The notes: generated by a model not told the origin, from the sequence alone. A stretch of 64,000 bases of DNA from Tipula vernalis (GCA_958295665.1 OY282560.1:45446333-45510332), one strand, 5' to 3'. Counted from the first letter of the stretch, positions 31,745-41,830 are shown. A program made the numbers and translations.

Positions 31745-32000
31745 TTCGGTCTAAAGAGGCCAAAGTATTGAAATCCTGTCAAAAATGGCGAAAAATTTGG
31801 TTGGTTCAAAACCACTTTTCTCGACGTTTTGAAAGCCCCTGAGTCTGAAAAAGCAGAAAAAAAATGTTAGTCCTTCTGGCTGGGCGTCTGGATGTCTCGA
31901 TATGTGGAAGTCTGGATGTTTGGTATCCATGGTATCTCGAAAATGGCTTATCCGATTTGGATTTTTTTTTTCATTCGAATGGTCAATGTTTACTGGTAAT
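31745..32000. repeat. Copy of the 1-935 dispersed repeat
   Basis: The stretch CAAAGTATTGAAATCCTGTC, then AAAACCACTTTTCTCGACGT, TTTGAAAGCCCCTGA is the reverse complement, with about 80% identity, of 424-524. GGCTTATCCGATTTGG near 31945 is shared with 25920. Confidence 0.75.
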
Positions 32001-32009
32001 GGGCAATGC

Positions 32010-33294
32010 CTACTGCCCATCAATCCCCGGGTGTTGTTCGACTATTCTGCCTAGCTTCCATTTCAAAGGCGGTAGATTTTCATCCTTGATGATAACGATG
32101 ATACCGACAGGTAGATTTATAGTTTTCTTTTGCCAGCGGTAACGATGTTGTAATTGCTGCAAATATTCCTTCGACCATCTGTCCTAAAATTGTTTGTATA
32201 GTTGATTTACCAGTTGCCATCTTTTTGCATAGCTGAGCGTATCGGTAGTTGATATGGCCATTTCTGGTATTGCGGTCAGTGGTCGACCGATGAGGAAATG
32301 CCCCGGAGTTAGGATCTCGATCTCATCGTCCGTAGGAATTATGTGATAGGTCGGGAGTTAAGTACAGCTTCGACTTGCTTTATGAGGGTGTTAAGTTCTT
32401 CGTAGCACAGGCTTACGTTCCCCATCATCCGTCTAATATGGTATTTCGCAGATTTAACGGCTACTTCATTTAACCCACTGAAATGAGGTGAGTTTGGTGG
32501 TGCGAATTTTCAAATTATTTTGTCATGTTGAAGGTTTGAACTTAGTTTGGATTTGGTCTTACTGGCTTGCAATAGATTGTAAAGTTCGTGCAGTTTCGAA
32601 TTGGCACCGACAAAGTTAGTTCCGTAATCGGAGTAAATAGTTCTGCATAATCCTCTGGTGGCAATAAATCGTCGAATCGTTCCCAGAAATGCATCAGAGG
32701 ACAAGTCTGAGGCAAGTTCTAGATGAACTGCCTTAGTTGCCAAGCATACAAAAACTGCCAAATAAGTTTTCGTTGGCGCCTTGCCACGTACGTGGTGATG
32801 AACATATAGGGGACCTGCGTAATCAACTCCGACGTTGTAAAATGGTGGTGAAACATTTACCCGATCTGCATGTAGATCCGCCATCTTCTGATGCAACAAT
32901 CTTGGCCTCGCTCGAGTACACAATACACATTCTCGGCACACACGTCTGAGGATTGAATTGACCTTAGACTCATCATTAAGCCTTGGTCTATTTCTTCTGT
33001 AGTTAGTTCTCTGCTTCTCTTTTTACCAGGACTACGTGAGTTGTTAATAAATCTCGTCAAATACGCCCTAGAATTGCATACCGCTCTGAAAGAATTTTTG
33101 AAATGGATGCGACCGAGAGGATCGTCGACGATCTCCGCACTTGTATTCGACACAGCTGTCATATCTCGTTGCTCTGGAAGTACAATACCCTGGCCAAATT
33201 TGAAATTGTTCCCGTTCCACACTTCGTCTACAGAGAGCAAGAATGGAGGCCCATTCCACCATAGTTCCGATGACAACAGTGATTTAGGCGTCAT
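32010..33294 (-). pseudogene. pol: Pao-3 integrase
   Basis: 33294-32857 carries LLSSELWWNGPPFLL, and a linker. 32941-32510 carries CVLCTRARPRLLHQKMADLH, VGVDYAGPLYVHHH (first Asp), YLAVFVCLATKAVHLELASD and TIYSDYGTNFVGAN (second Asp). About 32500-32010 continues in other frames with SPHFSGLNEVAVKSAKYHIR, YEELNTLIKQVEAVLNSRPI, LTPGHFLIGRPL and LPPLKWKLGRIVEQHPG. The expected LWEA around the catalytic Glu reads LNEV here. The zinc-binding histidines upstream are partly deleted. Confidence 0.87.
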
Positions 33295-33299
33295 ACCCT

Positions 33300-33900
33300 C
33301 TCTGAAGTCAGCGAGATTTAGTTTCGAATCGATGTGTAACCAGTATTTGATTTAGAGCGCGATTGTATGACCGATACTCGATTTGCCACATAGGTTTTCC
33401 ACCTAGTGGATGACGAGTTAATCCATGCAGAGGGTAATCATTGAATCAGTCCAGTAGAAATAATCAGCAATTGTGAAATTAACAACAGCAACTACCTTTT
33501 CCATCAATTTTACTAAGAGAAATGAGGCGCAAAGCTCAAGTCGTGGCAAGGTGAGTTACTTTAATGGAGCCACACGGGATCTTGAGCAGAAGAGGGCAAT
33601 ATGATAATTGTTGTCTGCATCACGGAAGCGTACTTAAATTGTTGCCCCGTATGCCTTCTCGCTGGTGTCAACGAAACCATGTAATTGTATATCTTGAGGC
33701 TGTTGGCATGATTTGAAAATGTGCCGAGGAATTTTAACACTGCTTAAATCGTCCAGATTTGATAGTAAGTTAACCCAATATGTACATTGAGCCATCGGAA
33801 GACTTTCATCCCAGTGTATTTTCAGAGCCCTTAGCTTTTCTAAGAAAATTTTCCCTAGCACGAAAACCGGCTCGACCAGACCATTTGGATCAAACACACT
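33300..33900 (-). pseudogene. pol: Pao-3 connection and RNase H
   Basis: The ORF 33897-33634 reads MFDPNGLVEPVFVLGKIFLE, LKIHWDESLP and IQLHGFVDTSEKAYGATI, where the usual GDAS box of RNase H is VDTS. Further RNase H sequence to about 33300 is in shifted frames with stops. The domain is degraded but clearly Pao. Confidence 0.8.
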
Positions 33901-33965
33901 GGCGAGTTGTGAAATGACAATTCTTTTTGTTATTCGTTTGGTATATGTACTAATGACTTAGTGAC

Positions 33966-34510
33966 CTAAATATTGAGATGATCTCGTGTAGGCTGCCAGT
34001 TCAGACCTAACGTTTTCACGCAATCATCATTATTAGTTGGCACCAAGGTTTCAAGATCTTCCAGAAGAGTGTCTAACAGGAGCTCCTCAAGATTGGAACA
34101 CCATTTCCTTAAATTCATTCCGGCGACAGACAACAGATCGTCCACGTAAATATCGTCTTGGATAACTGAACTAGCGATAGGATCCTCGTTTTGGTTGTTA
34201 ATTGCTAGTTGAAACAAACATCTAGTAGCCAGAAACGGGGCTGAGGTGGTTCTATACGTGCCGGTCTTTAGCTTATACGTGCACAAGTCGCCTAAAGAAT
34301 TGTAGCGCCAGCAGATATAATGATACTGCTGGTCGCCAGAATCAAGCAGTAGCTGTCTATACATTTTGCAAATATCTGCACTAAATGCATATAGATGAGC
34401 CCTAAAACGAAGGAGTATGGCGAATAGTTCATTCTGGATTACAGGGCCTGTCATTAGAATATCATTAAGCGAATAACCATTTGAGGACTTAGCTGAGCCA
34501 TCAAAGACGA
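33966..34510 (-). pseudogene. pol: Pao-3 reverse transcriptase
   Basis: The ORF 34454-33966 reads MTGPVIQNELFAILLRFRAH, FSADICKMYRQL, the TYKLKTGTYRTTSAPFLATR segment, DDIYVDDLLSV and LRKWCSN. Upstream, VVFDGSAKSSNGYSLNDI lies just before the ORF start in a shifted frame. The catalytic YVDD is intact. The Val-to-Gly and Gly-to-Arg changes in the usual TVTYGT motif (here TGTYRT) and the frame breaks indicate decay. Confidence 0.86.
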
Positions 34511-34895
34511 CTAGCAGTTTTGTTGAAGTCTAATCTGGTTTTATGAAGCAAAGATGCGGTAAATAAAAATTTGGCTGTCCGACAGTGGCCACCAATTTCA
34601 TGTGATTTAAGTTTTCATACTCGGACATAAACTTATTGTAACTCAACCGAAGTTCGGGATTTTGATCTAACTAACATACCAGTTCCCAGAATTATCCACC
34701 CTAACCTTGTATTTTGCAGAGACGGCAGATTTGTTCTGTGGATTGTAATTCCGCATAAATTTCAGCTTCTAACAAGAGATCAGTGGCACGCGATTCGAAA
34801 AATTTGGGATCTGGACGAAACACTAACTTGCTTTGTAGGTTGATAGCCCGATATTTATTTTAATACATGTGCTTCGGTTATTGACGAAAAATTAT

Positions 34896-35159
34896 TTATA
34901 CGAGAGTGAATATTAAGGGTAGTGAAGAGGAGGCAGGCGTACCGCCTATTCCGCTAATCTTCGTATGAGTCACAGTTGTTTTAAGCCCTAATCGTATTGC
35001 AAGTGAGTTGGTCATAAAATTCAGTTGTGAACCTGAATCCAGAAGTACTCTAGCGGTCATTCTTAAACCGTGATTATCCGAGATATCCACTAGCGCCGTA
35101 GCTAAAAACTTAGACTCCAGTGTAGAAATGTTATTTGTACAATCATCTGAAATTTGCAT
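34896..35159 (-). pseudogene. pol: Pao-3 aspartic protease
   Basis: The ORF reads LATALVDISDNHGLRMTARV followed by LLDSGSQLNFMTNSLAIRLGL, with the Pao protease active-site DSGS, then ISGIGG. The frame ends about 35 residues after the active site, where a stop and frame change occur; the flap and hydrophobic second half are incomplete. Confidence 0.85.
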
Positions 35160-35640
35160 AACGTTCGATGTGTCATTTTAAGAAGTAGCGACATGCTGAG
35201 ATTGGCTACTTTGAAGAGAGATTGTTTGATTTGATGTTTTTGATTCTTGCAGAAGTAGATGAAGAAGTGTATGATGTTTTGATTGGCATAGTCGACAACG
35301 TTCTTTAGTATTGCACTGCGTCACGTTGTGCGAGGATCCTTAACAATTTGTGCATAGTTGAAGCCTTTCAACAGATTTTTTACGTTCTTCAGCTGACATT
35401 GACAGAAATTTGAAGCACCTCAGAATTGACTTGTTGCACAACACGCAGTTGTACAACTTTGAAGTGGTGAATGCAGTAGCATCTCGCTGTTTTTGGCTTG
35501 ATGCTGATGGATTTTGCCTATTTTGTGGCTTAGAAGAAGTTTCGGGATTGGATTCAAACTTGCTAGCAGTTTTTAAGCAGATAACTGGAGTTTTCAACCG
35601 ACATCAAATAACTTGAATCCAGCATTTAAGAATCATTGTA
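35160..35640 (-). pseudogene. gag: Pao-3 gag C-terminus with zinc knuckles
   Basis: 35597-35340 encodes a Ser/Gln/Asn-rich linker, CVLCNKSILRCFKFLSMSAE, and RLQLCTNC up to a TGA. The frame continues past the stop as SSHNVTQCNTKERCRLCQSK and HHTLLH, so a CX2CX4HX4C knuckle followed by CX2CX3H pairs spans the stop. This CCHC pair is typical of Pao gag. The single stop (35340) interrupts the first knuckle. Confidence 0.82.
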
Positions 35641-35719
35641 TGCATTTCAACAATTAATTGTAAGTACATTTTTCTTTGTTTTTCCTTTTTTTTGACGTCA
35701 ACGATTGCGCTAAGAAGAT

Positions 35720-36640
35720 ATGTTTGCGACCACATTGTTTATTTTATCCGTGTTATTTCTTGTGGTGTGTTATTTAATGAGACAAACTGTTAACGGGAAC
35801 GAGACGGATGGCGATGACACTGACCCAAAAGTGGCGCCTGGTGGCACGAGCCGCCCTCTCGAGGAAAGTATTAAGGTGTCGGTGTCGAAGTTGCAGGAAA
35901 TGATCGAGTCGCGAGTGCAGAAGTTATTTGAGGCTCGTTTGGCTGAAACCGGTGGTGAGTTTTCAGGGACTAAGGATACCCGTTCATCATTTGTTAAAAC
36001 TACTTCTTACGGAACTAATTCGAATTCACAAGATGACAAAAAATCATTCCCGGAAATCGCGCACGTTGCGTTCAAACCTCCTCAACCGTTATACGCGCAA
36101 AACCCGGCGGTATGGTTCGAAATCCTGGAACAGCAGTTTTCCGTTGCGCACATAACTCGTGAAGCCATAAAGTATTCACACGCTGTCGGTGCTTTGGACG
36201 CGAGGCTGCATGATCAATTCGCTGGTGTTATTATTAGCGACAAGGGTGCATCACCGTATTCTAAATTTAAGCAGGAGATCCTTAAAGTTCTCGGAGAATC
36301 ATATAAGACCAAACTGCATAATTTATTGCATGGTCTTACATTGGGGGATGCGAAACCATCGCAGCTTCTTACTAAATTCAAACTTAATGCGGGCGGTAAA
36401 TTTGATGACGACTCCATCCGGCAACTGTGGATGGAGCGATTATCACAACAAGTTCAGTTGGTGTTGTCTCCTTTCGAGAACGATCAGTGCTTGACGGTAT
36501 TGGCTGAACGAGCCGATAACCTTATGGAGACGTTGTCGCAGCAGCAGATTTATATACGGTTCAAACAAATCATAGCTCGCCTGTTACACCCTCCACGCCT
36601 GAGCTTGATGAGAGGTGATCTAGATTTGAGTCCCGTATAA
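35720..36640 (+). pseudogene. gag: Gypsy-1 gag
   Basis: An intact 306-codon frame. Residues 1-21 are strongly hydrophobic (TTLFILSVLFLVVCYLM), probably upstream sequence read in frame, since a second Met follows at 22. The gag matrix/capsid core contains VAFKPPQPLYAQNPAVWFEI, LEQQFSVA, HAVGALDARLHDQFAGVI, YSKFKQEILKVLGESYKTKL and KPSQLLTKFKLNAGG, then RQLWMERLSQQVQLVLSPFE, a common Gypsy gag layout. No zinc knuckle is present before the stop; the Arg/Ser-rich region (RSESRDRASRNQSRS-type) lies in another frame just downstream (about 36670-36735). Confidence 0.82.
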
Positions 36641-36739
36641 TGAGTCAGGTATATGCCTTGATGGAAGTCAAGAGACAATCTCGTAGTGAATCAAGGGATC
36701 GTGCTTCGAGAAATCAATCTCGTTCTAATTCTCACGGAC

Positions 36740-37140
36740 TATTAATAGCCGAAAAAATAATCGTAAATTCTTAATTGATACCGGGGCGGATATCTCCGTA
36801 ATACCACCAGATTTTAAAAGTGATACGGGGGTTAGGGCTGAATTTAATTTATATGCGGCCAATGGCACGCGTATTAAGGGTTTCGGCACACGTACGCTCC
36901 ATGTCAACCTCGGACTTAAACGCAGTTTTTTTTGGAATTTCATTATCGCGGACGTGTCAATGCCGATATTGGGAGCGTATTTTTTTCGTAGCACCGGGAT
37001 CATTGTGGATATCAAAAAACGTCGCATCATAGACCCTCTAAATTCCGTGTACACAGCTGGTTCACTTACCGTGTTGTCGAGTCCTGCTTTATCAATTACA
37101 GTTCCATCACCCGGGAATTGTTCAATACCGAACCAGTGAA
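36740..37140 (+). pseudogene. pol: Gypsy-1 aspartic protease
   Basis: In the frame containing 36777, KFLIDTGADISVIPP gives the protease active site (DTGA), followed by LYAANGTRIKGFGTRTLHVN and WNFIIADVSMPILGAYFF, then RSTGIIVDIKKRRIIDP. This is a full Gypsy protease, ending at a stop at about 37139. No start codon is needed in a polyprotein. RT follows after a frame change. Confidence 0.86.
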
Positions 37141-37149
37141 ACATAAGGT

Positions 37150-37981
37150 GACTCATTGTTAGGAAACTCGAGGCCCACCGGTATCGTGTAAAACAAGACG
37201 GCTAACTCCCGACAAGCTTCGAATGGCCAAGGCACATTTTGAGGAAATGATGACGCAGGGAATTTGTCGGCCCGGTAGTGGCGCATGGTCCAGCCCACTA
37301 CATTTTGTGCAGAGGAAAAACGGGGAATGTCGTCCGTGCGGAGACTACTGTTCCAGTGAACAACGTTACGATTCTGGATTGTTATCCTATCCCGCATTTG
37401 CAAGATTTTTCCGCCCAACTGGCAGGTTCTCAAATTTTTACCACGTTAGATCTTGTGCGGGCGTACCATCAGGGGGAGGGGGGATATTACGAGGTTTACC
37501 ATTCTGTTTCGTCTATTTGGAAGATATTTTGGTGGCGTCGAATTCACGGGAAGACCACATCGCAGATTTATCTGCAGTTTTTCAACGATTGTCCAACGCC
37601 GGTCTCGTGATTTACGTAGATAAGTGCGTCTTCGCCAAAAGTGAAGTTCTATTTTTAGGTCATAAGATTAATGCACAGGGTATTCTACCATCGCCGGAAC
37701 GTGTCCAGGTAATTACCCAATTTGAGCGACCAGTGAACGTCCAACAGTTAAAGCGATTTCTGGGCATGGTAAATTTTTATCGAAGGTTTATTCCCGCGTC
37801 AGCTAGTGTTCAGGCTGTTTTGAACGATTTTTTAAAGGGGTACCGAAGAAATAGCAAAATTCTCTTTGATTGGTCCAAGGCAGCAATTGAATCGTTTGAA
37901 AGTTGCAAAGCGAAATTGTCAGAGGACAATACTCTTGCATACCCCATGATGTTAGCACAGATGTGTATTACACTGCGATAG
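37150..37981 (+). pseudogene. pol: Gypsy-1 reverse transcriptase
   Basis: Reads AKAHFEEMMTQGICRPGSGA, WSSPLHFVQRKNGECRPCGD, then a frame change into VTILDCYPIPHLQDFSAQLA, GSQIFTTLDLVRAYHQ. After a deletion the first frame resumes at FCFVYLEDILVASNSREDHI, FLGHKINAQGILPSPERV and LKRFLGMVNFYRRFIP. The usual YXDD box reads YLED, so one catalytic Asp is replaced. About 35-40 residues between the AYHQ and YLED segments are lost. Confidence 0.87.
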
Positions 37982-38537
37982 GAGCGGTAGTCCAACAACG
38001 GGTGAGGCAGGCATGGCAACCCTTAGGTTTTTTCCGTTCGTTTGACACCAGCCCAGAAGAAGTACAGCTCACGAGCCAGCGGCTTATTTGGGCTCCAGAT
38101 ACTTGGTTGAGGGCCGTTGTTTTACCCTTTATACCGATCACCGGCCACTGATTTTTGCGTTTAGGCAGAACCTGGAAAAGGCAACACCATGCCAGCGTAG
38201 GCATTTAGATTTTATAGGGCAATTCACGACAGACTTGCAACACGTATCTGGAGTGAACAACGTTGTCGCTGATGCGCTCTCACGTATCGAGCAAAAAAGC
38301 TTGCCCGAGACTATTGATTATAATGCTATTGCAGAGGCACAGCTCACGGATCAAAAATTGATGAAATTGATCACGGACGATAGCACGAGGCTAAAGTTTG
38401 ACAAAATCCGTATTCAATTCAACTCGACTAAGGTGCTTTACTGTGACATATCCACTGTGGTATTAAAAAGATCCGAAAAATTTTACAAATTAGACATAGG
38501 GGGTCGTCATACTAATATCTCGATAGATCGTATTTAG
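37940..38537 (+). pseudogene. pol: Gypsy-1 RNase H and integrase tail
   Basis: 37940-38300 in two frames gives DVYYTAIGAVVQQRV, FTLYTDHRPLIFAF, RRHLDFIGQFTTDLQHVSG and NNVVADALSRIE, standard Gypsy RNase H. The frame then runs into a linker (IDYNAIAEAQLTDQKLMKLI) and jumps to VVLKRSEKFYKLDIGG, NISIDRI, the integrase C-terminal PxxFK-like module. The zinc-binding and DDE core are deleted. Confidence 0.83.
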
Positions 38538-38700
38538 CCATGCTATACTGAGAATGTAGAGAAAGAAGACATTCAATCAGATCTGTCGTCAGAGATACCA
38601 TCGCCAGGCCAGCAAGTGCATACAGCGAATAATAGCACATAGATATAGATAGCTCTAATTCGTACTGCAAAAACAAATTGCCGGAGGCGGGTTCTAGAAT

Positions 38701-39207
38701 CTGAAGCAATCAAGGGAAACAGACACTGGTTTATAGAAATTAAATTAAACTTAAATTTAAACTGAATTAGTTGAGGGTATGGTTAGTTATTTAAAAATCA
38801 ATCAATCAATTAAAAACAGCCCAAGGAAGTAAGGTGGTGAGAATTATATAAGGGGTAATTGATAACCAATTAATATTGACTTTAGGATGCCAATGTAGTA
38901 AATCAATTTTTAGAGAAAATGTAGCAAACCAAGGTGTTTGTAACCGGGTGTATCTTAATCTTGAACTAACAATCCAATCCAATCATTCCAAGTAAATGTA
39001 AAGAGGGTGTACAGTGCGCCCGGCGTCAACTGGGTGATCTTGCTCAATGCTTGGTTATATACTCAAAATCAATCAATCAATCAATGTAGCTCGTTGTAAT
39101 CAAAACTCTTAGCGAGTAGGGACCTATACCTTTTAGCTATCTTCGCAAGTCACTGCCACCATACAGTGCAATCGTATAAAACACAATCAAATTTTTTTGT
39201 TTTTACA
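38701..39207. other. No gene recognised; short ATCA repeats
   Basis: AATCAATCAATCAA-type tracts occur near 38797 and 39068. TATATAAGGGG-like and AACCGGGTGTATC sequences could belong to a degraded Gypsy-1 LTR, but no second copy was found. Confidence 0.45.
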
Positions 39208-39240
39208 TTTTATTACAAAAAACTATAAAATTACATTCAA
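39208..39240 (-). terminator. Conserved 3' UTR/poly(A) block, peptide gene E
   Basis: In gene sense it reads TTGAATGTAATTTTATAGTT, then TTTTGTAATAAAATG. Confidence 0.78.
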
Positions 39241-39300
39241 AACAAGCATAAAATCTTAAAATTATTAATGGCCTTTAAAATAACTCATGTTGTATTGAGA

Positions 39301-39663
39301 TTATTTTCCATGCCAGCCTCCATGACCGTGATGACCACCTCCGTGACCACGACCACCGCCATATCCTCTACCGTATCCTCCATGGCCACGTCCACCACCT
39401 CTATACCCGCCATATCCACCACCATGACCATAACCCCCTCGATGTGCTGTTTCAGCTCCTACCAAATCTTCATTTTGATCATCAATTGCTAAACCATCGC
39501 TTTCAATTTCAACAATATTGTCAACTCCTGCTGGTAATGCCGAGATGGCAACAATCAAACAGAATAGCAACACAAATACCTGGATATGGAACAAAATACA
39601 AAAAAAAACAATTTTATGAAACTTTAATATATAATTCACTGGACAAAATTCACTCACTTTCAT
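39301..39663 (-). CDS. Secreted Gly/His-rich small peptide, family member E (two exons)
   Basis: Exons are 39663-39658 (ATG AAA) and 39579-39301, with a 78-bp intron (39580-39657; donor GTGAGT, acceptor CCAG). The spliced product is 94 residues: a signal peptide (MKVFVLLFCLIVAISALP), an acidic segment (EIESDGLAIDDQNEDLVGAE), then TAHRGGYGHGGGYGGYRGG and a long GHGG/GGYGRG tail ending HGGWHGK. His replaces much of the Arg of the other members, so metal binding is conceivable. The intron length is a multiple of three and has no in-frame stop, so an unspliced reading frame of 120 codons from the ATG also exists; the conserved exon layout argues that splicing is the normal state. It is isolated from members A-D by about 16 kb of transposons. 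Confidence 0.87.
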   Translation of the reverse strand: MKVSEFCPVNYILKFHKIVFFCILFHIQVFVLLFCLIVAISALPAGVDNIVEIESDGLAIDDQNEDLVGAETAHRGGYGHGGGYGGYRGGGRGHGGYGRGYGGGRGHGGGHHGHGGWHGK

Positions 39664-39754
39664 TTTATTATTTTTCACTGTAGTTATCTTTATGTATATT
39701 ACTCAACTAGTTCTGATCAAATTTATTTTGTTTATACAATTCAGCCAGATTTGC

Positions 39755-39810
39755 AACACCTTATATACTGTGCGCCAAAACCAAGAATTTTGTGGTTGAA
39801 TGACAAATTT
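39755..39810 (-). promoter_or_regulatory. Core promoter of peptide gene E
   Basis: In gene sense: TGTCATTCAACCACAAAATT (39786-39805), then TATATAA (39761-39767), then GGTGTTGCAAATCTGG. A distal block with AATTCCACTTGTTGTTTC (plus strand) lies at about 39945-39990. Confidence 0.76.
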
Positions 39811-39829
39811 GTTATTGTTTTGATTTATT

Positions 39830-40560
39830 GTTCTTAAGTAAATCTCTTGTTGTTGTTATTGCTGATCGGTGATTTTTTTTTAGGTTTATATTGTAATTAC
39901 AAATATTCCATACTTATGGTGTGTGTTTGTAACATTTGCGCGTAAATACGTATAATGTATAAACAAATTCCACTTGTTGTTTCTACAATAAATCTTGTCG
40001 AAAAAAAAAAAAAAAAATTGTTATTCTTATAATAAATCTTCCAAAGGTAAATAATGAGAGAACTTATAAAATTGCCAAGGTTATTCCTAAGATATCTGAT
40101 TCATTTATTTGTGTCATAAATTTATTAACATCTATTCAAATCAAATAACTCAACATAATTCAAATAAAAAACGATCATATGTTAAATCCACGATTTTGTT
40201 CCACAACTCGAGAATTCCTGCGTATATGAAAATTTTATAAATTCCAGAAATTTTACAAAATATTATTATTGCTTTCATTTTACGTAAGTAAAAGAAAAAT
40301 GAACGGAAATTTTCGACCTTGAAACTTTTGGAGATTTTCCTGTGTTTATCTGAACCATATGCGGTTTAACCAAACGAACTGAAACTTTATATTTAAGCTT
40401 TTTTCATAAATTTGGAGATACCAGTGAATTTTAGTCCAAATCGGCCAACCGGAAATGGCCACTGCCAACGAATGATTTAGAGTTCGAAAACCTAATGGAA
40501 CCAAACGTCTCTTTAAAATTCAAAACAACTCCCAGTTTTTGGAACCATTAAATAAATTTT
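39830..40560. other. Upstream region of gene E; no other gene recognised
   Basis: It contains the distal family module at about 39945-39990 (GTAAATACGTATAATG, then CCACTTGTTG) and an A-run at about 40001-40017. No coding sequence recognised. Confidence 0.5.
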
Positions 40561-40569
40561 AAGCGATGT

Positions 40570-41130
40570 TTCAACGGGTACACCACGTTGGTTTATTCCT
40601 AAGTCATTTCGTAAACAAATTTACGAAAATGTCCCTCATCCCGATATCCGTGCTACAGCGAAACAAATCAGAAAAAAATTCATGTGGCCAGCAATGAACC
40701 AAGAAACACGTCAAAAGTAAGACTGAAACTTACGACCGGACTTATGACGAAATTCACCTCGAACCTTTACCATCATTCCATTGTATTTCGTACTGTTTGT
40801 GAACGCGTTGGCCAGAGGATACCCCAAATTCCGAATATTACCGCACAAACCGTAGGTGATGCGTTGATCAAAACATCGATTAGCCAATTTTGGGTACTAT
40901 CGACGGGCACATGGACAGCGTGTTCGACGAGTTTTTGAAATCACTTGAATTCCATCGCAAACGAACCATAGCTTACAATCCAGCAAGCAATGGTATAATA
41001 GAACAATGACAACATAATTTTAAACTCGCAATAATGTGCGTCGTACTTTTGTATCGCTCACTTCCAATTATATCGCTTTGACGCAAAGGCAGACTGCAAT
41101 ATGTGCGTTTTCAGTTGAAGCGTTGTTCCG
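40570..41130 (+). pseudogene. pol: Gypsy integrase relic
   Basis: Shifted frames give WFIPKSFRKQIYENVPHPDI, RATAKQIRKKFMWPAMN (zinc-binding HHCC region, first His replaced), then further on DSVFDEFLKSLEFHRKRTIA and YNPASNGIIEQ, which corresponds to the segment carrying the catalytic Glu. Stops and frameshifts are frequent. The DDE core between these blocks is heavily degraded. Confidence 0.75.
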
Positions 41131-41229
41131 TTTACTCGTTTTGATGACTATTGGTCCCGCATATAGTCTAAACCTGATTTCAGAAATGGTCGACTAATGG
41201 TACAGTGCTCTACTGGAAGATTACTCATT

Positions 41230-41830
41230 TTCGGTTCAATCTTCATGAATCTTTGGCGAATACAGGTAACATAAGTCGTGATATATCGTTTTATTGTGTA
41301 ACGTGCTCCAATGAAGGATTTGTGGGTTCCACAAGAACTTGATTGAGAATGGTTTAATCGTCTCCCAACTCGTACAGTATACCTTTGTCGTCAATAAATG
41401 GTTCTACAAATGACAAATGAAGGTTTTTAGATAGTGAATTGATTGACATAAGCCATAATTTTGCATAGTCTGAACCAAGAAGAATATTTTACTACAAACT
41501 ACACCATCATTGTTTCGGTTTCAGGTGTTTCGACGAATACACTGACAAATCAGTATTTCACTCCCCGAGTGATGTGATCAGCTGGATTCTGATCTGACTT
41601 GACATGAGCCCATAGCTACTCCGAGGTATTAGATCAAGGATTCTCGATGTTCTGTTGGCGATAAAACAGGTCGGTCTTTGTGGAATGTCCGATAACCAGG
41701 TGAGCACAATCATAGAGTCGGTCATATCGTTATATTGTCGTAATTTAAGGATTGAATGCAAAATTTGGCTCAATCGCATACTAGAACTGATCCGCACATT
41801 ATGCCGCTTCAGATGCATCACAGAATATGG
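41230..41830 (-). pseudogene. pol: Pao-4 RNase H end and integrase start
   Basis: 41821-41558 reads YNDMTDSMIVLTWLSDIPQR, FIANRTSRILDLIP, matching the Pao RNase H C-terminal part (TDS...VLTWL...FVANRVS). About 41400-41340 in another frame retains PFIDDKGILYELGDD, the integrase entry. The rest of integrase is missing. Confidence 0.77.

Larger units (their letters stand above)
32000..35640 (-). mobile_element. BEL/Pao retrotransposon relic (Pao-3), most complete of the minus-strand copies
   Basis: Gag C-terminus, protease, RT, RNase H and integrase lie in order on the minus strand from 35640 down to about 32000. Several frames are used, with stops at 35340 and elsewhere. LTRs were not identified. 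Gypsy-1 begins directly beyond its 5' side on the opposite strand. Confidence 0.88.
35720..38700 (+). mobile_element. Gypsy LTR retrotransposon relic (Gypsy-1)
   Basis: Gag, protease, RT, RNase H and integrase C-terminus are collinear. The integrase core is deleted and the RT has frame changes. Microsatellite-like ATCAATCAATCA tracts and AT-rich DNA follow; LTR limits could not be set. Confidence 0.86.

Noticed and set aside
38790..39090. Possible 3' LTR of Gypsy-1
   Set aside because: No matching 5' copy, primer-binding site or TG...CA ends could be found.
39268..39492. Plus-strand Thr/Met/Ser-rich ORF opposite peptide gene E
   Set aside because: It is the antisense of the GGY/GHG codons of gene E.
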